Source: Sinomonas atrocyanea
GTDB taxonomy: Bacteria; Actinomycetota; Actinomycetes; Actinomycetales; Micrococcaceae
NCBI RefSeq assembly: GCF_030811715.1
Contig: NZ_JAUSRH010000001.1
Location: 62,001 to 126,000 of the forward strand
DNA: 64,000 nucleotides
Direction of reading: 5' to 3'
The position numbers were made by a program, and so were the translations under genes. Shown one piece after another: positions 25,102 to 34,026 of the stretch. Each line of letters begins with the position of its first letter. Positions within the stretch are counted from its first letter, which is position 1. Under the pieces are notes generated by a model. The model saw only the letters and a program-made list of their open reading frames with translations, was not told the DNA's origin and did no database searches.

Positions 25102-26616
25102 TCAGACGAGGATGTCGAGGCCGGTGGCCGTGGGGGCGGTGGTGGGCGATGGGCTTAGGCCCGCGGGCGACGCCCCAAGGAGGCCGTCCCTGAGGATGCC
25201 GCCGCTCCCCCGCCCGGAGGCGTAACCTCCCGGGGTGGCGCCGGGCTGGCCCTGGGCGGACCCGCCCGCGGCGCCGCCCGCAGTGCCTCCCGCTTGGCTC
25301 CCGGGCTGGCTGCCCGGGTGCCCGCGGTCCCCCTGCCCGCCCGGCTGCTGCGGGGTGCCGCGCTGGGAGAGGTCGAGGCTGGCGCCGAGGCCGGTCCCGG
25401 CGAGGTCGCGGCGCAGGTCGGGCAGCACGGCCTGCACGGCGGCGCGCCCGGCATCGGTCGGGGCGAACAGCTCGATCCGCACCCCGTCCGCGCCGATGCG
25501 CGCCTGAACGGTGACCGGGCCGAGGTTCTCCGGGGTCACCTTCACGGTCATGATGTGCTCGCCCGGCCCCGCCTGCGCGAGCGTCGCTACGGGCCGCGAG
25601 AGCTGGCTGGCGAACGCCTGCGGCGGCGCCGCCGGTGGACGCACGACGGCGGTCGGCAGCACTGCGTCGAGCGTCGCCGCCGGGACGGGCACCGCCGCGG
25701 GGAGCCCCGCGGCTGCAGACACCGCAGCGGAGGCCAGGCCGTCCTGGGCCTGGCCGGCCAGCCCTGAACCGGCCAGCCCTGAACCGGCCAGCGCAGAACC
25801 GGCCAGCGCGGAACCGGCCAGCGCAGAACCGGTCAGCACTGCGCCAGGCTGGTCTGGACCTGGCTGTGCCCAACCTGACTGTGCCGAACCGGACTGGGCC
25901 GAACCGGACTGGGCCGAACCCGGGCCGCCGGTCGAGACGCCTGCGGGGGCGGTGGCAGGTAGGGCCGGGCCCGGTGCCGTCCCTGTGCCGCCGGAGGACA
26001 CGCCGCCCACGGGGCCGGTGGCCCCTGCAGCCGATGGTCCCGGAGTACCGGCCCCCATCGCCGGTACTCCGGAAGTCTGTATTCCGGAAGTCTGTCCGGG
26101 CCCCGCAGCGCCGAGCCCCGCAGCACCCGGCCCTGCCGCGGCCGCGGGTCCCGCCGCGACGGGCGCCGCACCCGGGACGGCCGCCATCCCGCCGCCGGGG
26201 GCCACGGCACCGATGCCCGGACCACTGCCGGGTGCGCCGGGGGCGGCAAGCACCCCGGCGGCGGCCGAGGACGCCGACGCGGTGGCGAGGGCCGGCGTCG
26301 TGCTTGCGGCGTCGGAAGGTGTCGCCGGGACCGTGCCCGCGGAGGCAGCGGCGGCCACCTGGGCGGCGACGAACCCGGCCAGTGCGGCTGCACCGGCGGA
26401 ACCGGAGTCTGCTCCGGCGTCGGGCGTCGCGTCGGCCGCGCGGCGCGGCTCGGCCGGCCGGGCCCCGGAGCGCGGGGCCGGCCGCCCCTGGACGTCGGCG
26501 AGCGCCGCGGCGAACTGCCCCGGTCCCCCGTCCGCGGACGTGGCACCACGAGGGGCAGGCCGGGCGGCCGCAGCGGGCGCCGGGACGGCGGGCGCGGCGG
26601 AGATGAGGGCGGCCAT
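25102..26616 (-). CDS. fliK: Flagellar hook-length control protein FliK
   Basis: This is a 504-residue ruler protein. The first two thirds are Ala/Gly/Pro-rich and disordered. The C-terminal Flg_hook domain is clear (IMTVKVTPENLGPVTVQARI, then VRIELFAPTDAGRAAV, VLPDLRRDLAGTG). Two blocks of 15-bp tandem repeats encode repeated AGSAL/GSAQS pentapeptides, so ruler length could vary between strains. ATG 26616 overlaps the stop of the preceding hydrolase gene (TGATG). Confidence 0.9.
   Translation of the reverse strand: MAALISAAPAVPAPAAAARPAPRGATSADGGPGQFAAALADVQGRPAPRSGARPAEPRRAADATPDAGADSGSAGAAALAGFVAAQVAAAASAGTVPATPSDAASTTPALATASASSAAAGVLAAPGAPGSGPGIGAVAPGGGMAAVPGAAPVAAGPAAAAGPGAAGLGAAGPGQTSGIQTSGVPAMGAGTPGPSAAGATGPVGGVSSGGTGTAPGPALPATAPAGVSTGGPGSAQSGSAQSGSAQSGWAQPGPDQPGAVLTGSALAGSALAGSALAGSGLAGSGLAGQAQDGLASAAVSAAAGLPAAVPVPAATLDAVLPTAVVRPPAAPPQAFASQLSRPVATLAQAGPGEHIMTVKVTPENLGPVTVQARIGADGVRIELFAPTDAGRAAVQAVLPDLRRDLAGTGLGASLDLSQRGTPQQPGGQGDRGHPGSQPGSQAGGTAGGAAGGSAQGQPGATPGGYASGRGSGGILRDGLLGASPAGLSPSPTTAPTATGLDILV
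25756..25830. repeat. Five 15-bp tandem repeats inside fliK
   Basis: Units of the form GGCCAGCGCAGAACC occur five times with one to three base differences and encode repeated Ala-Gly-Ser-Xaa-Leu-type pentapeptides. A second shorter block (GGACTGGGCCGAACC type) follows at about 25875-25920. Confidence 0.88.
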
Positions 26617-27746
26617 CAGACGCCTCCGGGGTAGAGGGCAGCGACGACGGCGCGGGCCGTGGGCTCCCACTTGGCGTAGGCGTCGGGGAAGGCGGAGCGC
26701 TGCACGGCCTGGTCGGCGGCAGTGACGGACATGCTCTGCCACCCGGGGAGCGCGGTGAGGCGGTCCAGGAACATCCGGGTCGAGGCCCGCGGGTCCATCG
26801 CGTCCGCGACGCTGCCCCACGAGAACTGGCTCCCGTTGACCTGCTGCTGGAACAGGCCCACGGAGTAGCCGTCGGTGCCCACGGCGGACGGATCGGGCGC
26901 GAGCGCCTGAGACCCCGCGACCTTCGGGTTCCAGTACATCTTCAGGGAGGACTCCTGCAGCGCGGTGGAGACCGCGTTGACCGCGGCCTGCGCGGGAAGG
27001 CCGCGGGCCCGGACCTCGCCGACGATCGTGCGGGCGTAGCCCAGCTGGGACGCAGTGAGGCCGGCCACGCCCGACGGCTCTGATCCGGCAGCCGCAGCGC
27101 CCGCCGCGCCGATGCCTCCCGCCCCGGGGACCCCGCCGTCCGGCACGATCCGCCGGATCGCCGTGAGCCCGGTGTACTTCTCCCACGCGTCGCGGACCTG
27201 GATGGTCTTGCCCGGCTCGGGGGCGTCGATGGCCTTGCCGTTGCCGAGGTAGATGGCCACATGCTCGCCGCCGAAGTCGATCAGCAGGTCGCCCGGCTTG
27301 GCCTCGGCGAGAGACGCGACCGGCGTGCCCTGGGTCATCTGATCGTGCACAACCCGCGGCAAGGAGATGCCGAGGTCCTGGTAGACGCGCTGGACGAACC
27401 CGGAGCAGTCCATCCCCGTGGCCGGGTTGGTTCCGCCCCACACGTAGGGCACGCCCACGTACTTCTGCGCCGCGGCGGCGACCTGGTCCCCGGTGACCCC
27501 GCCCGTGCTCCCGGCTGCGGCGAGGGGCGCCGCGGCGTCGGCGGCCGCCGGGGCGGGGGCGAGCAGGCCCGCGAGCGCCTGGGCGAAGGCCGCGGCGGTC
27601 TGGGGCGTGGCGGTGGTGGAGCCCGGGCTGGCGGCGCCCTTGGCGCCCGCCGCGGACGACGCCGGCCGTTGGGCTGCCGCCGGATCGAACCCGGCGATGG
27701 TGGTCTGGATCTGGGCCACGCGCCCCATGGCCTCGGTGATGCTCAT
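26616..27746 (-). CDS. Bifunctional peptidoglycan hydrolase of the flagellar operon (NlpC/P60 plus transglycosylase-like)
   Basis: This is a 376-residue protein. After an Ala/Pro-rich N-terminus without signal peptide comes an NlpC/P60 endopeptidase domain (about residues 90-200) with catalytic Cys in GMDCSGFVQRVYQDLGI, His in GGEHVAIYLG and a third polar residue after DAPEPG. A second domain (about 225-370) has ALQESSLKMYWNP, VGLFQQQVNG and DPRASTRMFLDRL, a pattern of actinobacterial lysozyme-like hydrolases. Its place between fliJ and fliK and the lack of FlgJ suggest a functional FlgJ analogue that opens the wall for the rod, exported by the flagellar apparatus itself. Confidence 0.85.
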   Translation of the reverse strand: MSITEAMGRVAQIQTTIAGFDPAAAQRPASSAAGAKGAASPGSTTATPQTAAAFAQALAGLLAPAPAAADAAAPLAAAGSTGGVTGDQVAAAAQKYVGVPYVWGGTNPATGMDCSGFVQRVYQDLGISLPRVVHDQMTQGTPVASLAEAKPGDLLIDFGGEHVAIYLGNGKAIDAPEPGKTIQVRDAWEKYTGLTAIRRIVPDGGVPGAGGIGAAGAAAAGSEPSGVAGLTASQLGYARTIVGEVRARGLPAQAAVNAVSTALQESSLKMYWNPKVAGSQALAPDPSAVGTDGYSVGLFQQQVNGSQFSWGSVADAMDPRASTRMFLDRLTALPGWQSMSVTAADQAVQRSAFPDAYAKWEPTARAVVAALYPGGV

Positions 27747-28192
27747 GCGCCCGAGCCTCCGGAGCCGGGCTCGTGGGCGCCGCGGAGCCGGGCCGCCGAG
27801 CCGAGCTCGTCGAGGACCACCTGCTCGGCGGCGAGCGCGGAGGCCGCGGCCGCGGCGGCGTGGCGGGCCTCGAGTTTCTCGAGCCCCACGGTGCGGGCCC
27901 GGGCGGCGCCGAACTCGCGCTCCGCCTCGTCCCGCTCGGCCTCGACCGTGGCGGCGAGGCTGCGCAGCTCCGTGAGCATGCTCATCGAGGAGGCCCGGGC
28001 GGCGGCGACGGCCAGCAGCGCGGCCGAGGTGTCGGCGTCGGACGGGATGCGCTCGGCCTCCGCGACGGTCCGGCCCTCGCGCGCGGCGATCGCGGCGAGG
28101 CGGGAGTTCGCGGCGCCGAGGTGGCCGGCGGCCTGGTCCTGCTCGAGCCGGCGCAGCCTGAGCAGTCCGGCGAGGGGGAAGGGTGCCGTCAT
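27743..28192 (-). CDS. fliJ: Flagellar export chaperone FliJ
   Basis: This 149-residue, almost entirely helical, charged coiled-coil protein has FPLAGLLRLRRLEQDQAAGH at the N-terminus, as expected for FliJ, which couples the FliI ATPase ring to FlhA. The sequence is weakly conserved, so the call rests mainly on position after fliI and on size. ATG 28192 overlaps the fliI stop. Confidence 0.85.
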   Translation of the reverse strand: MTAPFPLAGLLRLRRLEQDQAAGHLGAANSRLAAIAAREGRTVAEAERIPSDADTSAALLAVAAARASSMSMLTELRSLAATVEAERDEAEREFGAARARTVGLEKLEARHAAAAAASALAAEQVVLDELGSAARLRGAHEPGSGGSGA

Positions 28193-29505
28193 CGGGGACC
28201 TCCGAGAGTCGTGGCGAGTCGGGAGAGCCGGGCCCATGCGTCCTCGGACGCGGTGCGCTCGTCGAGGCCCTGGCGCAGGAACGCGTCGATCTCCCCGGCG
28301 TGGTCGAGGGCGGCGTCGACGAGCGGGTTGCCGCCGCGCTGGTAGGCGCCCACGTCGATGAGGTCCTGGGCGGCGGTGCGGGCCGCGAGCACGCGGCGCA
28401 GGGCCGCGGCCCACGCGGTGCGCTCGGGCGGGTTGACCTTGGCTGCGACGCGGGAGACGGAGCCGAGGACGTCGATGGGCGGGAAGTGGCCCATGACGGA
28501 GAGCTTGCGCTCGAGCACCACGTGCCCGTCGAGGATGGAGCGGGCGGCGTCCGCGACGGGCTCGTTGTGGTCGTCGCCGTCCACGAGGACGGTGTAGATG
28601 CCGGTGACGGACCCGGTGCGCGCGGTCCCGGCCCGCTCGAGGAGGCGGGCGAGGAGCGCGAAGGCCGACGGCGGGTAGCCGCGGGTGGCGGGCGGCTCGC
28701 CGGCGGAGAGGCCGATCTCGCGCTGGGCCATCGCCACGCGCGTGAGCGAGTCCATCATGAGCAGGGCGTGGGCCCCCTGCTCGCGGAACGATTCGGCGAT
28801 GCGGGTGGCGGTCGAGGCCGCGCGCAGGCGCATGAGGGCCGGCTCGTCCGAGGTGGCGACCACCACGACCGAGCGGGCCAGCCCTTCGGGGCCGAGGTCG
28901 TCCTCGAGGAACTCGCGCACCTCGCGGCCGCGCTCCCCCACGAGCGCGATCACGGAGACCTCCGCCTCGGTGCCGCGGGCCACCATGGACAGGAGCGAGG
29001 ACTTCCCCACGCCGGAGCCTGCGAACAGGCCGAGGCGCTGGCCGCGGCCCACGGTGGCGAGGGTGTCCAGGGCGCGGACGCCGGTCTGCAGCGGGGTGTC
29101 GATCCTGGCCCGCTCGAGGGCGGACGGTACGGCGCCCTCGTCGGGCACCCGGGGGCCGGCGATGGGCCCGCGCCCGTCGATCGGGCGGCCGAGGCCGTCG
29201 AGGACGCGGCCGAACAGCGCCGGGCCCGTGGGGACGAGGGCGCCGCCGCGGTGGGCCCGCACCGGGTGGCCCACGCGGAGGCCGCCGAGCGGTCCGAGCG
29301 GCATGCACGTGAGCGTCCCCCGCGCGGAGGCGACCACCTGGGCGCCGGTGACCGATCCGGCGTCGCCCGTGATCTCCACGAGGTCCCCGACGGCGCAGCC
29401 GAGCCCGGCCACCTCGAGCCCGAGGCCGCGGACCGCAGTGACGGTGCCGACCCGTTCGGGCGCCGCGGCGGCGACGGCGCCGGGGAGGCCCTGCAGGACG
29501 CTCAT
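28189..29505 (-). CDS. fliI: Flagellum-specific ATP synthase FliI
   Basis: This is a 438-residue export ATPase. It has Walker A at GLFAGSGVGKSSL, the catalytic Glu region LVGERGREVREFLED, Walker B VIALV/LLMMDSLTRVAMAQREIGL, and the C-terminal export-ATPase helices. Length and motifs are standard. Overlaps of 4 bp with fliH and fliJ show tight translational coupling. Confidence 0.97.
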   Translation of the reverse strand: MSVLQGLPGAVAAAAPERVGTVTAVRGLGLEVAGLGCAVGDLVEITGDAGSVTGAQVVASARGTLTCMPLGPLGGLRVGHPVRAHRGGALVPTGPALFGRVLDGLGRPIDGRGPIAGPRVPDEGAVPSALERARIDTPLQTGVRALDTLATVGRGQRLGLFAGSGVGKSSLLSMVARGTEAEVSVIALVGERGREVREFLEDDLGPEGLARSVVVVATSDEPALMRLRAASTATRIAESFREQGAHALLMMDSLTRVAMAQREIGLSAGEPPATRGYPPSAFALLARLLERAGTARTGSVTGIYTVLVDGDDHNEPVADAARSILDGHVVLERKLSVMGHFPPIDVLGSVSRVAAKVNPPERTAWAAALRRVLAARTAAQDLIDVGAYQRGGNPLVDAALDHAGEIDAFLRQGLDERTASEDAWARLSRLATTLGGPR

Positions 29506-30218
29506 GCCGGCGCCCCCGGCGGCAGGGCCCCGTCGCCGGGCCCGGTCAGGGCCGCGGCGGCGCGGGCGAGGGCGGTGCCGATCCGGGCGTCCAGCTCGCC
29601 ATCGGGGTAGACGGCCACGGCGTCGCCGCGGGCGAGGGACGGGTCCGGCTCGAGGGTGACGCCCGCGGGGACCGAGCCGGCGGACGGGCCGAGGAGGGCG
29701 AGGTCCGCCGGGTGGAGGCGGACGGCGAGGACGGCGGCCGCGTCCGGCGCGGACAGGGCGCGGGCGAGGGCGGCGCGGGCGCTGCCGGGGGCGTCGTCCA
29801 GTTCGCGGCCGATCACGGCCTCGGCGACGGCGAGGGCCGCGGCAGCGAGCTGGGCCTCGGCCTCGGCGAGGACCGGAACCGTGCGCGCCTCGAGGGCACG
29901 GGCGGCGGCGGCGAGGATTGCCACGGCGGCGTCGGCCCGCGAGCGTGCGGCGGCGAGCGCGGCCGCGTGCTCGGCACGGCGCTGCTCCTCGCGCTCGGCG
30001 GCCTCGGCGGCGGCGCGGCGCAGCCCGGCGGCGTAGCCGGCGGCGTGGCCGCGCGCGTACCCCTCGGACTCACCGGCCGGGTCCAGATCCGGGAACACGA
30101 CCGGGCGCACCGGGGCCCCGGGCAGGAGCCCACCGGGCACGGGCGTACCGAATTCGGGTGCGCCGAGCACGGGCGTACCGAACCCGGGCGCGCGGACGTT
30201 CGCGGTGTCAGTAGACAA
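29502..30218 (-). CDS. fliH: Flagellar assembly protein FliH
   Basis: This is a 238-residue negative regulator and stator of FliI. It contains the GxxxG-type region (GYARGHAAGYAAGLRRAAAE), a long Ala/Glu helix and the conserved C-terminal domain (VRLHPADLALL ... PDPSLARGDAVAVYPDGELD). The start is TTG 30218, supported by GAGGAGG at 6-7 nt and overlap with the fliG stop. The N-terminal 35 residues are repeated GFGTPV/EFGTPV segments. Confidence 0.9.
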   Translation of the reverse strand: MSTDTANVRAPGFGTPVLGAPEFGTPVPGGLLPGAPVRPVVFPDLDPAGESEGYARGHAAGYAAGLRRAAAEAAEREEQRRAEHAAALAAARSRADAAVAILAAAARALEARTVPVLAEAEAQLAAAALAVAEAVIGRELDDAPGSARAALARALSAPDAAAVLAVRLHPADLALLGPSAGSVPAGVTLEPDPSLARGDAVAVYPDGELDARIGTALARAAAALTGPGDGALPPGAPA

Positions 30219-31245
30219 GGTCGTCCTCCTCGCCGCGGCGCATCGTGATGGCCCCGGTAGCCTCGAGCTCGCGGATCGAGCGGACGATCTCGGCGCGCGC
30301 CTCCTCCACCTCGGAGGCCCGCACCGGGCCCAGGGCCGCGATCTCGGAGGTGAGGATGTCCCGGTTGCGGTCGGAGACGTTGCCCGTGATCGCGTCCAGC
30401 ACCGGCTGGGAGGCGCCCTTCATCGCGCGGGCGAGCAGGCCGGCGTCGACCCCGCGGAGGATGAGCTGGATGTCCTTGCGCTCGAGCTTGACGATGTCCG
30501 CGAAGGTGAGCATCTTCGAGCGGACCTCCTCGGCCAGCTCGGGGTCGCGCTCGGCGAGCCCGTCCAGGACGGTGCGCTCGGTGGCCACGTCGGAGCGGTT
30601 GATGATGTCCACGAGCGGCTGGACGCCGCCCATGACCTCGACCTGCCGCTGGCCGGGGCTCAGGGCCGTGCCGGTGCGCGCGCGCAGGCTCTCGGCCACG
30701 ACGCTCACGGCCTCGGGGGTCGCGGAGCCCATGGTGGCCAGGGCGTGCGCCACATCCGTGGCCTGCGCCGGGCCGAGCCCCGCGACCACGTGGGAGGCCT
30801 GCTCGGGGCGCAGGTGCGCGAGCACGAGCGCGATCGTCTCGGGCAGCTCCCCGTCGAGGAGGGTCAGCAGCTGCGCGGGATCCACGGTGTCGAGGAACTC
30901 GAAGGACTTCCCGGCCATGGTGGAGGCGAGCCGGTCCATGACCCCCGCGGCCCGGTCGGGGCCGAAGGAGGATTCGAGGAGGCCGACGGCGAAGTCCCGG
31001 CCCCCGCGCGTCATGCGCCGCCCCGAGACGGCGATCTCGTGGAACTCGGCGATGACCTCGTCGGAGACCGCGGGGTCCACGCGGCTGAGCCGGACGATCT
31101 CGGCGGCGATGTCCTCCGCCTCGGCCTCGGTGAAGTGGGCCATGACCTTTGCGGCCGACTCGGGGCTCATCTGCATGAGCACGATCGCGACCTTCTGCGT
31201 CCCGGTGAGCCTGAGCTCGCCGGCCTGGGCCAGCGCGGGCGTCAT
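30208..31245 (-). CDS. fliG: Flagellar motor switch protein FliG
   Basis: This is a 345-residue rotor protein. The N-terminal domain (LTGTQKVAIVLMQMSPESAA) binds FliF, the middle domain has HPQ-like LAHLRPEQASHVV, and the C-terminal torque helix shows RSKMLTFADIVKLERKDIQ with the charged residues that contact MotA. ATG 31245 overlaps the fliF stop. Confidence 0.97.
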   Translation of the reverse strand: MTPALAQAGELRLTGTQKVAIVLMQMSPESAAKVMAHFTEAEAEDIAAEIVRLSRVDPAVSDEVIAEFHEIAVSGRRMTRGGRDFAVGLLESSFGPDRAAGVMDRLASTMAGKSFEFLDTVDPAQLLTLLDGELPETIALVLAHLRPEQASHVVAGLGPAQATDVAHALATMGSATPEAVSVVAESLRARTGTALSPGQRQVEVMGGVQPLVDIINRSDVATERTVLDGLAERDPELAEEVRSKMLTFADIVKLERKDIQLILRGVDAGLLARAMKGASQPVLDAITGNVSDRNRDILTSEIAALGPVRASEVEEARAEIVRSIRELEATGAITMRRGEEDDLVY

Positions 31246-32849
31246 ACGGTCTGCCTCTCGTCCATGAGCGCGCGCAGGTACTCGGCGGTCTTCTGGGGCT
31301 CCGTGGCGCCCAGCCGGTCCACCTGGGCGCGGCGCCGCTCGGCGTCGAGCACCTCCTCGCCGGGATCGGGCAGGGCGGGCACGAGCGGCTCCACCGCCGG
31401 CAGGGCCGTCGTGACCGAGGGCTCGATGGCGACGGGGACCGGCAGCTCTTCGAGGAGGATGTCCCCGCCGAGCTCCAGGGGCTCGCGGGCTGCCATGCGG
31501 CGCCGGCGCATCCACAGCAGCACGGCCGTGACGATGAGCGCCAGGATCGCCACCCCGGCCCAGATCATGGTGGCCAGCAGCTGGCCCTGCAGCCTGGCGG
31601 CCTCGTCGGCCTGCTGCTGGGCGAGAGCGGCCTTGGCCTGGTCCGCGGCTGCGGTGCTGAAGGGGACCACCTGCATCGAGAGCACGTCGCCGCGGGTCGT
31701 GTCGATCCCGGCGGCGGCGGAGACGAGCGCGTTGAGGTTCTGGATGTTCACCCCGGTGGCGGCCGAGGAGTTGACGGCAACGGAGACCGACTGCCGCTTG
31801 AGCGCCCCGGCCGGGATGGTGCGGTCCTCGGTGACCTTGTTCACCGCGTTGTCCCGGGTGTCCTTGGTCGAGTCGTACGTGCCGTTGCCGCCGGCCGCGC
31901 CCGAGGGCACGGCGATGTTGTCCGGCCCGAGGACCCCGGAGGCGCCCGAGGCGCCGGTGCCGCTGTACTTCTCGGTGGTGGTCGACTGGCTCAGCGGGGC
32001 CGCCGAGGCGCTCGCGTAGGTCTCGGACTTCTGCTGGGCGGACTGCTGGTCCACCTCGGGCACCACGGCCACGGTCGCGTTGCCGGGGCCGAGCACGCGG
32101 TCGAGCACGGCCTGGACGGCGGCCTGCGTGCGCTGCTGGTAGTCGGAGGCCTGCTTCGCGCCGTTCGCGCTCAGGCCGGCGCCGACGGCGGAGAGCACGT
32201 TGCCCTGGGCGTCCACCACGGAGACGTTGGCGGCCTTGAGGCTCGGCACGGCCGCCGAGGTCAGGTGCACGATCGCCTCGACCTTGTCCGCCGAGAGGGT
32301 CTGCCCGGGCACGGTCTCGACGAACACGGACGCCGTGGGGTCGACCTGCTGGGACGTGAACACCGTCTTCTGCGGCAGGGCGAGCTGCACCGTGGCGGTC
32401 TTGACGCCGTCGAGGTGCGAGATCGTGGTGCCCAGCTCCCCCTCGATGGCCCGCTTGTAGGTGACGTCCTGCTGGAACTCGGAGGAGGTCACGCCCATCT
32501 TGTCCAGGAGCGAGTAGCCGGTGGCGGGCGCGGCCGGGAGGCCGGCGGAGGCGGCCTTGAGCCGCTCGTCGTAGACCTTCTCCTGCGGCACGAGCACCGT
32601 CGCCCCGCCGTCGGCGAGCTGGTAGGGCACGTTGTCCTTGCCGAGCTGGGCCACCACGGCGCTCGCGTCCGAGCTCTGCAGCCCGGTGAACAGCGGCGCG
32701 TACGTGGGACGGCCCAGCCAGGAGACGAGGGCCACGGTGCCCAGGGCCAGGACGGCGAGGCCGATGACGGCGAGGGTGCGCTGCCCGGTCGTGAAGCCCC
32801 TGACGGTGACCGCGAGGCGCCTGCCCGCGGCCAGGAGGAACGGCGGCAT
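31242..32849 (-). CDS. fliF: Flagellar MS-ring protein FliF
   Basis: This is a 535-residue MS-ring protein with two membrane helices, at about residues 25-46 and 410-432, flanking a large periplasmic-side region. Recognisable motifs are PTYAPLFTGLQSSDASAVV, ERLKAASAGLPAAPATGYSL and GELGTTISHLDGVKTATVQL. The C-terminal tail that binds FliG ends ATEPQKTAEYLRALMDERQ. It is the fourth gene of the flgB operon. Confidence 0.97.
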   Translation of the reverse strand: MPPFLLAAGRRLAVTVRGFTTGQRTLAVIGLAVLALGTVALVSWLGRPTYAPLFTGLQSSDASAVVAQLGKDNVPYQLADGGATVLVPQEKVYDERLKAASAGLPAAPATGYSLLDKMGVTSSEFQQDVTYKRAIEGELGTTISHLDGVKTATVQLALPQKTVFTSQQVDPTASVFVETVPGQTLSADKVEAIVHLTSAAVPSLKAANVSVVDAQGNVLSAVGAGLSANGAKQASDYQQRTQAAVQAVLDRVLGPGNATVAVVPEVDQQSAQQKSETYASASAAPLSQSTTTEKYSGTGASGASGVLGPDNIAVPSGAAGGNGTYDSTKDTRDNAVNKVTEDRTIPAGALKRQSVSVAVNSSAATGVNIQNLNALVSAAAGIDTTRGDVLSMQVVPFSTAAADQAKAALAQQQADEAARLQGQLLATMIWAGVAILALIVTAVLLWMRRRRMAAREPLELGGDILLEELPVPVAIEPSVTTALPAVEPLVPALPDPGEEVLDAERRRAQVDRLGATEPQKTAEYLRALMDERQTV

Positions 32850-33178
32850 CAGCCCTGCATCCTCATGATCTCGTTGAACGCGTCCACGCCCTTGTTGCGC
32901 ACGGTGGCCGCGAGCTCGAGGGTGACCTGGGCGCGGGTCGCGGCGATGGTCGCGTTGTGGATGTCATCCAGGTTCCCCGTCACCGCCTGGACGGAGAGCT
33001 GGTTCGAGGTGGACTGGAGCTGCTGCAGGTTGTCCACCGCGCCGGCGAGGCTCGCCGCGAAGCCGCCGCCCGCCGTCGTGCTCGCCGAGGTCCCGGTGAC
33101 TCCGGCGGCTCCGGTGATCCCGTCGAGGCCCTGCACGCCCTGCAGCGGGGAGACCGGTCCGATGGGTGCGATGCTCAT
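32849..33178 (-). CDS. fliE: Flagellar hook-basal body protein FliE
   Basis: This 109-residue adaptor lies between MS ring and rod. The C-terminal helix motif (IHNATIAATRAQVTLELAAT, then VRNKGVDAFNEIMRM) is the FliE signature. ATG 33178 overlaps the flgC stop. Confidence 0.95.
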   Translation of the reverse strand: MSIAPIGPVSPLQGVQGLDGITGAAGVTGTSASTTAGGGFAASLAGAVDNLQQLQSTSNQLSVQAVTGNLDDIHNATIAATRAQVTLELAATVRNKGVDAFNEIMRMQG

Positions 33179-33570
33179 GATGACTTGCCGATCTGCAGCG
33201 CGGACTCGTACATGGTGCGGGCGCGGTCCACGACCTGGGCGTTGGCCTGATAGCCGCGCTGGGCCATGATGAGCGAGCCCATCTGCTCGTTGAGGTCGAT
33301 GTCCGGGTAGCGCACGTAGCCCTGCGCGTCGGCGACCGGATTGGTGGGCTCGTAGACCATGCGGCCGGACGCGCTGCCCTGCGGAGTGCTCTTGACGTAC
33401 ACGCCGGAGGTGCCCGGCCCGGCCTGCGCCTCGATGAAGCGTGCCTGGAACGCGGGCCCGCTCGTGGGGGCGGCGTCGTTGACGTTGGCGAGGTTGTCCG
33501 AGATGGCGTCGAGCCACTTGCGGTGGACTGTGAGGGCGGTGCCGGCGATGCCGATCGCGTCGAAGGTCAT
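33175..33570 (-). CDS. flgC: Flagellar basal-body rod protein FlgC
   Basis: This is a 131-residue proximal rod protein. The N-terminal rod signature (WLDAISDNLANVNDAAPTSG) and C-terminal helix (DIDLNEQMGSLIMAQRGYQA, then NAQVV) are intact. ATG 33570 overlaps the flgB stop (TGATG). Confidence 0.96.
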   Translation of the reverse strand: MTFDAIGIAGTALTVHRKWLDAISDNLANVNDAAPTSGPAFQARFIEAQAGPGTSGVYVKSTPQGSASGRMVYEPTNPVADAQGYVRYPDIDLNEQMGSLIMAQRGYQANAQVVDRARTMYESALQIGKSS

Positions 33571-33911
33571 CAGGCCGTCCTCATCGCCGTGCGGAGCCCC
33601 GTGAACTGCGCGTTGATGGCCTGCGAGGCGAACTGGTAGCGCAGCACGGTGTCGACGTTGGACAGGGTCTCCGTGTCGAGGTTGACGTTGTTGCCGTCGG
33701 TGCGGGTCGGCTCCGCGGAGACGGACGTCGTGGCGGACGCGTGGCCGTCGCCGGCCTGCACGGACGCGGCGAGCGCGGACTCGAAGGAGACACGCTGGGC
33801 GTGGTAGCCGGGGGTGTTGACGTTCGCGATGTTGTCCGCGATGGCGCGCTGGCGCTGCGAGAGTCCGTCGAGGGCGCTGGTGAGCGCGGCGGACGTCACG
33901 GATTCGAGCAC
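33570..33911 (-). CDS. flgB: Flagellar basal-body rod protein FlgB
   Basis: This 113-residue proximal rod protein starts at GTG 33911 (VLESVTSAALTSALDG), supported by AGGAG directly upstream; a TTG at 33926 lies upstream of that site. The rod signature IADNIANVNTPGYHAQRVSF and the C-terminal YQFASQAINAQFTGLRTAM are present. It is the first gene of the long flgB-to-flgE operon, with a sigma-28-type promoter at 33987-34013. Confidence 0.94.
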   Translation of the reverse strand: MLESVTSAALTSALDGLSQRQRAIADNIANVNTPGYHAQRVSFESALAASVQAGDGHASATTSVSAEPTRTDGNNVNLDTETLSNVDTVLRYQFASQAINAQFTGLRTAMRTA

Positions 33912-33986
33912 AGTTCTCCTGCCCAAGAGGAACGCGAGGAGGCCGGTCCGTGGCCTGGTCTGAGAGCAATCCGTGCTCGCAGGGCA

Positions 33987-34013
33987 CTATCGGCAGGGGA
34001 TGCGCGGGCGTTA
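33987..34013 (-). promoter_or_regulatory. Sigma-28-type promoter of the flgB operon
   Basis: On the minus strand, TAACGCCC (34013-34006), 11 bp, GCCGATAG (33994-33987). It lies about 75 bp upstream of the flgB start and just after the stop of the gene at 34027. Confidence 0.8.
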
Positions 34014-34026
34014 GCGCTCGGGAGGT

